Source: a bacterium HR17
GTDB taxonomy: Bacteria > Armatimonadota > Fervidibacteria > Fervidibacterales > Fervidibacteraceae
Direction of reading: 5' to 3'
NCBI GenBank assembly: GCA_002898575.1
Contig: BEHT01000025.1
Location: 1 to 52,133 of the forward strand
Length of the DNA: 52,133 nt
Shown here: in pieces, positions 16,923-25,179 of the stretch
How positions within the stretch are numbered: the first letter of the stretch is position 1
Layout of the letters: every line of letters starts with the position of its first letter
Program-made: the position numbers and the translations under genes
The notes under the pieces: generated by a model
What the model was told of the DNA's origin: nothing
Database searches by the model: none
Seen by the model: only the letters and a program-made list of their open reading frames with translations

Positions 16923-17951
16923 ATGGTGAAGGTCGGTGTCGTGGGTTACGGTTACGCAGGGCGGGTGTTCCATTGCCCGCTCATCGCGCAAGTGGACGAG
17001 TTGCAGTTGGTGGCGGTCGCATCGCGAGATGAGGGGCGTCGCCATCAAGCCCAGCAAACTTGGGGCGTGCGGGTTTACGCGACGCCCGACGAGTTGCTTG
17101 CCGACCCGCAGGTGGATGTGGTCGTCATTGCGACACCCCACAACACCCATCACCTCCTTGCTAAAGCCGCGCTGCAAGCAGGCAAGCATGTCGTCGTGGA
17201 CAAACCTTTCACGCTGACGGTCGCTGAAGCCGACGATTTGATCGCCGAAGCGCAAAAGCAGCGCCGCTTGCTCACCGTCTTTCACAACCGTCGCTGGGAT
17301 TGGGACTTCCTGACGGTGCGGCGAGCGATTGAGGCAGGGTTACTGGGCGAAGTGTGGCTGGTGGAGTTGAATGTCGGGCGGTTCGGCCCGCCAGGACGAT
17401 GGCGGGCGGAGCGGGCGACGATGGGGTCGCTGCTGCACGATTGGGGCGTGCACCTGATTGACCAGGCGCTGCTGCTGCTGGGCAAACCGCAAAAAGTGGT
17501 GGCGTGGCGGCACTTCCGCGGCTGGCGACTCAGCGTGGAAAGTTTCTTCCGCGTCGTGCTGGATCACGGCGATGGACGCACCGTCACCTTGGAAGTCAAC
17601 TACCTGCGCAAAGCGGAGCGCCCGCGTTGGTTCGTGCTGGGCGACAAGGGAGGGTTAGTCAAGTTCGGTTTGGACCCGCAGGAAGACGCGCTACGGCAAG
17701 GCGATTTGAGCAAGGCGCGGGAAGCCCCTGAACATCGCGCCAAAGTGTGGACGCACATTGACGGGCACGACGCTGAGTTGACTTTGGAAAGCGTGCGGGG
17801 CGATTGGCGCGCGTTTTACCGCAACTTCGCCGCCGCCTTGCTGCACGGTGCAGAGTTAGCCGTCAAACCCGAAGAAGCCCGTGAAGTCATCCGCATCGTG
17901 GAAGCGGCGCTGCGGTCGACGGAAACAGGGCAGATAGTGACGCTGCTATGA
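16923..17951 (+). CDS. Gfo/Idh/MocA-family NAD(P)-dependent oxidoreductase
   Basis: This 342-residue protein starts at the ATG at 16923; longer in-frame starts would overlap the preceding gene. The N-terminal Rossmann fold has GYGYAG at residues 8-13. The characteristic VDKP motif (D93-K94-P95) provides the catalytic Lys, and LLHDWGVHLIDQ carries the conserved Asp/His pair of the C-terminal domain. These enzymes oxidise or reduce sugars, sugar acids or inositols with NAD(P). The gene ends with ATGA, overlapping the start of the large methylase gene, so translation may be coupled even though the functions look unrelated. It is probably the catabolic enzyme of the preceding AraC-pseudopilin-membrane protein cluster. 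Confidence 0.88.
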   Translation: MVKVGVVGYGYAGRVFHCPLIAQVDELQLVAVASRDEGRRHQAQQTWGVRVYATPDELLADPQVDVVVIATPHNTHHLLAKAALQAGKHVVVDKPFTLTVAEADDLIAEAQKQRRLLTVFHNRRWDWDFLTVRRAIEAGLLGEVWLVELNVGRFGPPGRWRAERATMGSLLHDWGVHLIDQALLLLGKPQKVVAWRHFRGWRLSVESFFRVVLDHGDGRTVTLEVNYLRKAERPRWFVLGDKGGLVKFGLDPQEDALRQGDLSKAREAPEHRAKVWTHIDGHDAELTLESVRGDWRAFYRNFAAALLHGAELAVKPEEAREVIRIVEAALRSTETGQIVTLL

Positions 17952-20884
17952 CTGACACAATGTTAACGGTGAACCGGATGCGGACGGAAGGGTTTCGGCA
18001 AGAAGTGCTCAATGTCAAGTTGGCGGAGTTGTTGGCACAACGGGGCTTAGTCGCTTTGCCCGAACAACGGTTGCCTCAAGCGCTGCCCGATGTCCTCGTC
18101 GTCTTCAGGGGTTTGAGGCTGAACATTGAGGGAGAAATCAGTGACCAAGTCGGAGCAGAACGAAAGGCTTGGGGCAAGGCAAGTCACCGGGTGGAGCGAG
18201 ACATCGCCCACATCGCCGTCGCTTTGCTTTACCCACCCCACTTGCGCCGTGAACCGTTGGAAAATTTGCTCCATGCCCTTGAGCGGACAACTTTGAAATT
18301 TGCCGTTTGCATCCCTCCAATTCCCGAGACGCCCCGATGGCTTGAAGGCGACATAGACACACTTTGTCAAGTCTTGCAAACTGCTTGTGAGCAACTCGCT
18401 TCTGAAGACGCTGTGCAAAAGGCAGCGACTTTCCTCAGGGAAGCAATTCAGTTTCCGTCCCTTGAAATGCTTGCCTCTGGCGTTTCTGTTGACCGTGTGG
18501 CTTACCCGTTAGGCATCCCACCTGAAAGTGTTTCCAAGAAAAAGAGCCGACAAGCGATTGCGGTGGCACAAATTGCGTCCCTCGTGCTCGCTAATGCCAT
18601 GTTGTTTCAGGAAGAGTTAGCACAGGTTGATCATCGGGTTAAGCGGCTGCAGCAATGTCTTGAAGCCAAAAACCTTTACGATGAGTTGTCGGAAGTTTGG
18701 CAGTTCATCTTGCACGAAATCAACTACCACGCTGTCTTTGACATCGCCAGAAAGGTCTTACTTGAGTTGCATAACATCCCGCAAATAAATGCCGCTTTGA
18801 GGCATTGTGCCGAGAAAGTTTTGGAAGTTGTCAAGATGCGGGTGGCGACACGGCACGATGTCGCTGGAAGGTTGTATCACTTGCTTTTAGGCGACATCGC
18901 TAAACCGCTCGGCACTTACTACACTTCCGTCCCCGCAGCCACTTTGCTGCTTCGTTTGGCTGTTGACCCTGACCGATGGCAAATCGCATGGCAAGACATC
19001 AACGCCGTCGGCAAATTGCGCGTTGCCGATTTCGCTTGCGGGACGGGCACTTTGCTGATGGCAGCGTTGCAGGCTGTCCTTGACAACTTTTTACGAGTTG
19101 CTTGGCGCAACGGCGATGATTTGCCATCTCAGCGGCGTCAACTGCTCAAACGGTTGCTGGAGGAAGGGCTTTGGGGCATGGATGTCTTGCAATCGGCAGT
19201 GCACTTGACAGCAACGGCACTGACTTTGCCCGTCCCGGAAGTGACTGTCAAGGGCATGAACCTTTACGCGTTGGATTTGGGGGTTGGCAGCGAAGAAAAA
19301 CGGTTGGGCAGCCTTGACTTGATTCGTGGAACGGCTCAAGTAACCGTTGCCTTGCGCCCGTTTCCCGCAACGCGGGCGAAAGGGAAACGGGTGACTGAGA
19401 CGAGACCTCAACAAGTTCAACTTCCATTGCCTCAAAACGGCTTTGACCTTGTCTGTATGAACCCACCATTTACGCGCAGCACGGGCGGCAATTTGCTTTT
19501 CGGCTCCCTTGCTCCGAAAGAGCGCGAGGCTTTGCAGCGAGAGTTGCAACGGCTCATTCAGAACGAGCGCCTTCTCGCTTCAGCGACGGCAGGTTTAGCG
19601 TCCGTTTTTGTGGTTTTGGCTGACAGATACTTGAAGGAAGGCGGACGGTTGGCGCTCGTTTTACCTAAAGCGCTGCTTTCAGGTGTGGAGTGGGAAAGGA
19701 CTCGCAAGTTGCTGATGCAAAGATATGTCGTGGAGTTCGTTGTCGTCAGCCACGACCCACAGCGATGGAACTTCTCGGAAAACACCGACCTGAGCGAAGT
19801 GCTTTTAGTCGCCCGCAAGGTAGCAGGAAACGAACGACCGAAGAACAACCCCACCCGCAGGCACAACCCTTGCTTGCCCTTGGACGACGAAAGCGAAATG
19901 CTTGACAAGACCCTTTGCGTCAACTTGTGGCGCAATCCCCGCAACTCAATAGAAGCCTTTTTCGTTGCCGAACCGATGCGCCGACACGAAGTCCCACACC
20001 TTGACAAAGGTGTTGCCCACCTTTGGGTTAGTGACGAAAAGTTCGGTGAAGCCTTCGCTTTGGACTGGGATGAATTTTGCCGACTTGACCATTGGCTTTT
20101 GCCCGTCGCTTATGCCCAAAGCGATTTGATACGCCAATTGCTTTCACTGACCTCGCAAGACAAATTGCCTCTTTGCCCGTTACGAGAGTTGGGTGAATTG
20201 GGACCACAGCGCCGTGACATCTGGGACGCTTTTGAGCCTGTAAATGCTCCGCCTGGCTATCCAGCCCTTTGGGGGCATGATGCGACTAAGGTCACAACGA
20301 TGCAGCAGCAACCCAACGCTTACTTGCTTCCCTTAGGCGTGCCGCGCAAAGGGCGTCCCTTGCGAGACGCCAAACTGCTGTGGAGTAGAGCGGGGCGAGT
20401 CCTTATCGCTGAACGAATGTGGTTGAAGACCCAGCGGTTGCCTGCCGTGTTGTTGCCTGAACCTGTGTTGAGCAATGTGTGGTGGCCGTTTCAGTTGCAT
20501 GAAAAATTAGGCGAAGATGCCGCAAAGGCTTTGGTGCTTTGGCTCAACAGCACGATGGGCGTTTTCCTCTTTGTCGCTAACCGAGTGGAAACTCGGGGCG
20601 CATGGGTGACTTTCAAAAAGCCGACTTTGCACGCCATGCCTGTTTTGGATGTTCGCAAGTTGACTCGGCGGCAACGGCAAAGGTTGGCTCAAGCCTTTGA
20701 CCAACTTGCCGATAAACCGTTGCAACCTCTTTCTCAACTTGCAAGTGATTCGGCTCGCAAAGCGATAGACGACGCCGTGTGTGCCGCTTTGGGTTTGCCC
20801 GATATAACGCCGTTGCGGGCGTCCCTTGCGCGCGAACCTATATTCACGCTGCAACCGCTTCAGCAAAAATACATTCGCAAGTAA
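17948..20884 (+). CDS. Large N6-adenine DNA methylase, type IIG restriction-modification-like
   Basis: The 978-residue protein starts in the ATGA overlap at 17948. Residues ~25-100 look like a nuclease-type domain (PDVLVVFRG...NIEGEISD...RVERDIAHIAVALLYPP). Related proteins that I recall have IEGK here, so the Glu at that place may mean a dead PD-(D/E)xK site. A helical region follows, then the methylase domain with the target-end motif GTYYTSVPAATLLL, motif I ADFACGTGTLL (360-370) and catalytic motif IV NPPF (505-508). The ~400 residues after that form a recognition and C-terminal region. There is no separate restriction or specificity gene nearby. The gene looks slightly AT-richer than its neighbours by eye, which suggests transfer. 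It could be a restriction-modification enzyme, an orphan methylase or a defence gene remnant. Confidence 0.8.
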   Translation: MTDTMLTVNRMRTEGFRQEVLNVKLAELLAQRGLVALPEQRLPQALPDVLVVFRGLRLNIEGEISDQVGAERKAWGKASHRVERDIAHIAVALLYPPHLRREPLENLLHALERTTLKFAVCIPPIPETPRWLEGDIDTLCQVLQTACEQLASEDAVQKAATFLREAIQFPSLEMLASGVSVDRVAYPLGIPPESVSKKKSRQAIAVAQIASLVLANAMLFQEELAQVDHRVKRLQQCLEAKNLYDELSEVWQFILHEINYHAVFDIARKVLLELHNIPQINAALRHCAEKVLEVVKMRVATRHDVAGRLYHLLLGDIAKPLGTYYTSVPAATLLLRLAVDPDRWQIAWQDINAVGKLRVADFACGTGTLLMAALQAVLDNFLRVAWRNGDDLPSQRRQLLKRLLEEGLWGMDVLQSAVHLTATALTLPVPEVTVKGMNLYALDLGVGSEEKRLGSLDLIRGTAQVTVALRPFPATRAKGKRVTETRPQQVQLPLPQNGFDLVCMNPPFTRSTGGNLLFGSLAPKEREALQRELQRLIQNERLLASATAGLASVFVVLADRYLKEGGRLALVLPKALLSGVEWERTRKLLMQRYVVEFVVVSHDPQRWNFSENTDLSEVLLVARKVAGNERPKNNPTRRHNPCLPLDDESEMLDKTLCVNLWRNPRNSIEAFFVAEPMRRHEVPHLDKGVAHLWVSDEKFGEAFALDWDEFCRLDHWLLPVAYAQSDLIRQLLSLTSQDKLPLCPLRELGELGPQRRDIWDAFEPVNAPPGYPALWGHDATKVTTMQQQPNAYLLPLGVPRKGRPLRDAKLLWSRAGRVLIAERMWLKTQRLPAVLLPEPVLSNVWWPFQLHEKLGEDAAKALVLWLNSTMGVFLFVANRVETRGAWVTFKKPTLHAMPVLDVRKLTRRQRQRLAQAFDQLADKPLQPLSQLASDSARKAIDDAVCAALGLPDITPLRASLAREPIFTLQPLQQKYIRK

Positions 20885-20938
20885 CCCGCTGAAAACTCCC
20901 CAGAAGCAGTGGCAAACTTTGAGGCACGGTGATGGACG

Positions 20939-21352
20939 ATGGCGCGAACCTTTACGCTGGAGGTCGTGACGCCCGAACGGGTGCTGTTTTCGTCCGATCA
21001 AGTGGTCTCGGTGACAGCGCCGGGATGGGAAGGCAGTTTCGGTGTGATGGCGCTCCATGCGCCGATGGTCGTCGCGTTGCGCACGGGCGTCATCACCGTC
21101 AAGTTGGCGGACGGCGAAGAGGTGCACATCGCGACGACGGGCGGGTTTTTTGAGGTCGCCGACAACCGTGCCGTCATCTTGTGTGATGTCGCCGAGCTTG
21201 ACCGTGAAATTGATGTGGAGCGTGCCCGTCGGGCATTGCAGCGGGCGGTAGAGCGGCTGCGCAATTTCCAAGACCCGGCGATTGACCGCGAACGAGCGCA
21301 ACGCGCCAAAGAGCGGGCGATGGCGCGGCTGAAAGCCGCTGGTGCGCTGTGA
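20939..21352 (+). CDS. atpC: F1Fo ATP synthase epsilon subunit
   Basis: This 137-residue protein has the full family architecture. An N-terminal beta-sandwich (LEVVTPERVLFSSDQVVSV, GSFGVMALHAPMVVAL and ATTGGFFEVADNRAVIL) is followed by a C-terminal two-helix region rich in Arg and Glu (residues ~88-135), the part that can inhibit ATP hydrolysis in some bacteria. The subunit belongs to the central stalk at the cytoplasmic face of the membrane. The length is typical. What is unusual is the location: no beta or other subunit gene lies beside it. It is followed closely by an rRNA methyltransferase gene. The start at 20939 is the only one that preserves the conserved N-terminus. Confidence 0.92.
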   Translation: MARTFTLEVVTPERVLFSSDQVVSVTAPGWEGSFGVMALHAPMVVALRTGVITVKLADGEEVHIATTGGFFEVADNRAVILCDVAELDREIDVERARRALQRAVERLRNFQDPAIDRERAQRAKERAMARLKAAGAL

Positions 21353-21368
21353 CGGGCGGCGACCCGTT

Positions 21369-22208
21369 ATGCGGCAGGTCACCAGCCGCCACAATGACAC
21401 CTTCAAATTCCTGAAGGCGCTCACCGAACCTACCAGCCGCAAAAAGCACCGTGCTTTTTTGCTGGAAGGTGCTACCTTCGTCGCCGAGGCGCTGGCTGAA
21501 ACGCCGTCCCTCGTTCGGTTTGTCGTGCTGACGCCCGAGGTCATGCCGTCCGAACGCGGGCAACGCATTATCGCCCTTGCACAACAGCGGGCAGTGCCTG
21601 TCGTGGTGATGGCACCTGAACTGTTTGCTGAATTGTCGGCGACTGCGACGCCGCAAGGGGTTATCGCTGCCCTCGCCCAACCCGAATGGGCGAACTGGCA
21701 GCAACGGGCATTGCCTGAGCGCTGCCTCGTGGTCGTGTTGGAGAGCGTGCAAGACCCGACGAATGTCGGCGCCATCGTCCGCACAGCGGACGCAGTGGGC
21801 ACTTTCGCTGTGCTTTACACGAAGGGCACTGCCGACCCCTTTGCGCCCAAGGCGGTCCGAGCAAGTGCGGGCAGCGTGTTACATTTGCCCGTTTTGCCCA
21901 TCGCCAGCGTCAGCGCCGTCGCCGATTGGTTCAAAACGCACCAAGGGCAACTCGTAGCGACAGTGCCACAAAACGGTGTGGACTGTTTTGAGGCGGCGTT
22001 TGCCGATCGCGTCGCTATCGTCGTCGGTAACGAAGCGCGAGGCGTTTCGGCGGAGACGCTGATGCTGGCGGACTTGAAAGTGCGCGTGCCGATGGACGGT
22101 AAGGCTCGGTCGCTCAACGCCGCTGTCGCAACGGGCATCGTGCTTTACGAGTGGTGGCGGCGTCAGCGCCAAAACAGCGTTGGCGCAGCGTTACGCCACG
22201 CGCCGTAG
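21369..22208 (+). CDS. TrmH/SpoU-family RNA 2'-O-methyltransferase
   Basis: This ~279-residue protein shows a substrate-binding N-terminal domain (RHNDTFKFLKALTEP...FLLEGATFVAEAL) and a C-terminal SPOUT knot. The three SpoU motifs are NVGAIVRTADAVG, IVVGNEARGVS and VPMDGKARSLNAAVATGIVLYEW. They bind SAM and catalyse ribose methylation of rRNA or tRNA in the cytoplasm. I place the start at the ATG at 21369. A GTG at 21342 overlapping atpC is possible. Its last 18 bases overlap the end of the convergent bioY gene. The exact RNA site cannot be predicted; RlmB-like 23S methylation is the usual default. Confidence 0.88.
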   Translation: MRQVTSRHNDTFKFLKALTEPTSRKKHRAFLLEGATFVAEALAETPSLVRFVVLTPEVMPSERGQRIIALAQQRAVPVVVMAPELFAELSATATPQGVIAALAQPEWANWQQRALPERCLVVVLESVQDPTNVGAIVRTADAVGTFAVLYTKGTADPFAPKAVRASAGSVLHLPVLPIASVSAVADWFKTHQGQLVATVPQNGVDCFEAAFADRVAIVVGNEARGVSAETLMLADLKVRVPMDGKARSLNAAVATGIVLYEWWRRQRQNSVGAALRHAP

Positions 22209-22739
22209 GGCAACGACGCTGCTGGCGGCAGCGACGGCTTTGATCAAGTCGCCGGGCACGAACGGCAACAACCCCATCGCCACCACTTTGTCCGCGCCGA
22301 CAAAGGCTGCCAGCCACGGCAATCCGATGGCGTAAATGACCGCGTTGGCGAGCAGCAACGCCCCAAGCGCCGTCGCGAACCGACGGTCGCCACCGCGTTC
22401 CATCAGCCAACCGGCGACGAACGCGGCGGGGATGAACCCGACGATGTAACCGCCTGTCGGTCCCAGCAAACTACTCCATCCGCCGCGCCATCCCGCAAAA
22501 ACGGGCAATCCCACCAAGCCTTCCAGCACATATGCCGTCACGACTGCCGTTCCGTAGCGACTGCCCAACACTGCGCCTAGCAGTAGCACGCCGAAGGTTT
22601 GCCCTGTGATGGGCACGGGCGTGAACGGCAGCGGGATGCGGATTTGCGCGCTCGTAATGAGCAGCAAGTTGGCGACCGCCAACGCTACGATGCGCTCCGT
22701 AAGCGAACGCTGCCGCAACCATGCGCTAACGACCGTCAT
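22191..22739 (-). CDS. bioY: BioY biotin uptake S component
   Basis: This 182-residue protein starts at the ATG at 22739, seven bases after GGAGGTGG. About six hydrophobic helices contain the BioY hallmarks: PFTPVPITGQTFGVLLLGAVLG near residue 45, the LVGLPVF segment and GPTGGYIVGF. The protein captures biotin in the cytoplasmic membrane, either alone or with an ECF energising module encoded elsewhere; no ECF ATPase genes are here. It lies 91 bases downstream of an SDR gene on the same strand. Its 3' end overlaps the convergent SpoU gene by 18 bases. A biotin-repressor operator was not recognised. Confidence 0.92.
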   Translation of the reverse strand: MTVVSAWLRQRSLTERIVALAVANLLLITSAQIRIPLPFTPVPITGQTFGVLLLGAVLGSRYGTAVVTAYVLEGLVGLPVFAGWRGGWSSLLGPTGGYIVGFIPAAFVAGWLMERGGDRRFATALGALLLANAVIYAIGLPWLAAFVGADKVVAMGLLPFVPGDLIKAVAAASSVVALRRVA

Positions 22740-22830
22740 GTCGGCACCACCTCCACCAAAGTCGTCAGGGTCTTCGCTTGTCGTGAAAGCGCCCCGAAAA
22801 TGTAGCATCGTCGGTATTCAGCGGACAGGG

Positions 22831-23580
22831 CTAAGTCGCCAAGTAGCCGCCGTCTAAAATCAGCGCCGTGCCCGTCATGTAGCGGGCAGCGTCGCTGGCT
22901 AAGAAAACGAACGCGTCGCCCAACTCCTCTGGTTCGGCGATGCGTTTGATGAGCAAACGCTCCGTGATGGCGTTGACGACTTCGGGTTTGGCGAAAAACT
23001 CGCGGTTCAGCTCGGTGCGGGTCGCAGGCGGTAGAAGTGCCACGACGCGGATGCCCAACGGCGCCAGCTCTTGTGCGGCGACTTGCGTCAGCGCCAGCAG
23101 CCCCGCTTTGGCGCAGGCGTAATCGGCGTATTGCGGGGCAGGACGAACACCCAGCGCCGATGCGACATTGATGATGACGCCACCGCCTCCCCGTTGCCGC
23201 ACATGGCGGGCAAACGCCACTGTGCACAAAAACGGACCGCGCAAGTTGACGGCGATCACACGGTCAAAGGTTTCGGGCGCTTTCGTCAACAACGGTTCAA
23301 TCTTCTGGATGGCGGCGTTGTTGACCAAAATGTCCACACGTCCCATGTGGGCAACGGCGTCAGCAAACAGACGCTCCACTTGCGCCGGGTCGCTGACATC
23401 GCACGGCAAAGCGATGGCGGTAACGCCTTCGTCAGTCAGACGGCGTGCGGCTTGTTCGCCAGCGGGCGCGTCAATGTCGGCGACGACGATGCTTGCGCCG
23501 ACTTTGCCCATCGCTTTGGCAGCGGCGAACCCGATGCCCCGCGCTGCGCCGGTGATGAGCGCCACTTTGCCCGCTAACAT
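22831..23580 (-). CDS. Short-chain dehydrogenase/reductase (SDR)
   Basis: This 249-residue classical SDR has the cofactor motif TGAARGIG (residues 10-17), an acidic D35 after beta-2 that favours NAD, NNAA at 87-90 and the catalytic set N112, S141, Y154 and K158 (YACAK). The C-terminal region carries the usual DGGYLAT end. A GGAGGTG site lies 11 bases before the ATG at 23580. Such enzymes oxidise alcohol groups of sugars, sugar acids or acyl thioesters; the substrate is unknown. The gene is divergent from glcD with a 91-base gap, and the two could share regulation for oxidation of small hydroxy acids. Confidence 0.9.
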   Translation of the reverse strand: MLAGKVALITGAARGIGFAAAKAMGKVGASIVVADIDAPAGEQAARRLTDEGVTAIALPCDVSDPAQVERLFADAVAHMGRVDILVNNAAIQKIEPLLTKAPETFDRVIAVNLRGPFLCTVAFARHVRQRGGGGVIINVASALGVRPAPQYADYACAKAGLLALTQVAAQELAPLGIRVVALLPPATRTELNREFFAKPEVVNAITERLLIKRIAEPEELGDAFVFLASDAARYMTGTALILDGGYLAT

Positions 23581-23671
23581 CGTGCCTGGACACCTCCGTC
23601 AAAACTTTGCCCGTGTCTATGCGCCGGCGCTATTGCGTCTGCCGACGCTACACTTTCAGCGGTGAGACCGC

Positions 23672-25105
23672 ATGGACCGTGATGCGCTGCTCCGCGACTT
23701 GCAAGCGATTGTCGGTGCGGACGGTGTGATTGCCCACCCAGCAGAGTTGGTCGTTTACGAGACGGACGGTTTGTCCGTGTTCAAGCATCCGCCCGATATG
23801 GTCGTCTTTCCCCGCAGCCGGGAGGAAGTCGTCGCTGTCGTCAGGACCCTGCGGCGTTACGGGTTGCCCCTCATCCCGCGCGGTGCGGGCACGGGGTTGT
23901 CTGGCGGCGCGTTAGCGGAACGGGGCGGCGTCCTTATCGCGACGACGCGGATGAAGCGCATCCTTGAAGTGGACATCCGCAACCGTTGTGCGTTGGTGGA
24001 AGCGGGTGTCGTCAACATCCACATCACCAACGCCGTCAAGCAGTGGCGTTACCACTATGCGCCTGATCCATCCAGCCAAGTCGTGTCCACCATCGGCGGC
24101 AACATCGCCGAAAATTCGGGCGGACCCCACACGCTCAAATACGGCGTGACGACCAATCATATCTTGGGCGTGGAAGTCGTTTTGCCCGACGGTGAAGTTG
24201 TTTGGCTGGGCGGCAAAACGGAAGAGGGAATCGGCTATGATTTGCGGGGCGTGTTCATCGGTTCGGAAGGGACTTTCGGCATCGTGACGCAAGCGTGGGT
24301 CAAGTTAACCCGCGACCCGCAAAGTTACCGCACCTTGCGCGTGTCATTTGCCAGCGTGGACGACGCCGCGCAAGCCGTCTCAGACATTATCGCGGCGGGC
24401 ATCATCCCCGCCGCCGCCGAGTTTGTGGACCATGTGGCGTTGCAAGCGCTCAAAGACGCTTTTGGGTTGCAATTGCCTGAAGGCACGCGGGCGCTGCTGG
24501 TCATTGAACTGGACGGGTTGGAAGCGGCGTTGGACCGGCAGGCGGAGCGCGTCAAAGACATCTGCCGCAAAAACAACGCCGTTGAAATTTTGCTCGCCCG
24601 CACCGAGGAAGAAAGGGCGCAACTGTGGTTTGCGCGCAAACGGGCGTTCGGCGCATTGGGGCGGTTGACGCCCAGTTACATCACCCAAGACGGCATGGTG
24701 CCCCGCAGCCGTTTGCCCGAGATGATGCGGTTCATTTACGCCGTCGGCGAACAATACCGCTTGCGCATCGCCAACATTTTCCATGCGGGTGACGGTAACT
24801 TGCACCCTTGCATTTTGTTTGATGAGCGTAAACCCGACGAAGTGGAGCGGGCTTTACAGGTCAGCGCGGAAATCATCCGCCGTTGCGTGGAGGTCGGTGG
24901 GTCGGTGACGGGTGAGCATGGCGTCGGGCTGGAAAAACGGGCGTTCATGCCCTTCATGTTCACGCCTGACGAACTGGCGATCATGCGCCGCATCAAAAGC
25001 GTTTTTGACCCCGACGGTGTGTGCAACCCCGGCAAAATTTTCCCCGAAGAGCATGAGGGGGCTGAGCCTGTCATCGTCGGCAAACGCCGTCCCGCAGCGA
25101 TGTGA
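23672..25105 (+). CDS. glcD: FAD-linked oxidase, glycolate oxidase subunit GlcD-like
   Basis: This 477-residue protein begins with a PCMH-type FAD domain: VVFPRSREEVVAVV, then PRGAGTGLSGGAL for the pyrophosphate, and GGNIAENSGGPHTLKYGVT. It ends with the FAD-oxidase C-terminal domain motifs HAGDGNLHP and GSVTGEHGVGLEKR, typical of glycolate or D-lactate dehydrogenases. It would oxidise a 2-hydroxy acid and pass electrons to quinone, usually with GlcE/GlcF-type partners, which are not in the window. GGTGAG precedes the ATG at 23672. It could also be a D-lactate or D-2-hydroxyglutarate dehydrogenase. Confidence 0.88.
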   Translation: MDRDALLRDLQAIVGADGVIAHPAELVVYETDGLSVFKHPPDMVVFPRSREEVVAVVRTLRRYGLPLIPRGAGTGLSGGALAERGGVLIATTRMKRILEVDIRNRCALVEAGVVNIHITNAVKQWRYHYAPDPSSQVVSTIGGNIAENSGGPHTLKYGVTTNHILGVEVVLPDGEVVWLGGKTEEGIGYDLRGVFIGSEGTFGIVTQAWVKLTRDPQSYRTLRVSFASVDDAAQAVSDIIAAGIIPAAAEFVDHVALQALKDAFGLQLPEGTRALLVIELDGLEAALDRQAERVKDICRKNNAVEILLARTEEERAQLWFARKRAFGALGRLTPSYITQDGMVPRSRLPEMMRFIYAVGEQYRLRIANIFHAGDGNLHPCILFDERKPDEVERALQVSAEIIRRCVEVGGSVTGEHGVGLEKRAFMPFMFTPDELAIMRRIKSVFDPDGVCNPGKIFPEEHEGAEPVIVGKRRPAAM

Positions 25106-25179
25106 CGGCGTGGGGCAAACGCCCTTTGTCCTTCACGCGCCTCCGTTGGGCGACCGCCTTTTGCCAGCCCTTGTGCGTT

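Noticed and set aside
20507-21802. A 431-residue minus-strand frame opposite atpC and the SpoU gene
   Set aside because: The plus-strand genes are recognised families; this frame has no domain and is Arg/Ser-rich in the way of high-GC shadow frames.
23581-23671. TACACT near 23651 as a glcD promoter -10 box
   Set aside because: No fitting -35 box at 16-18 bases, and it lies too close to the start codon.
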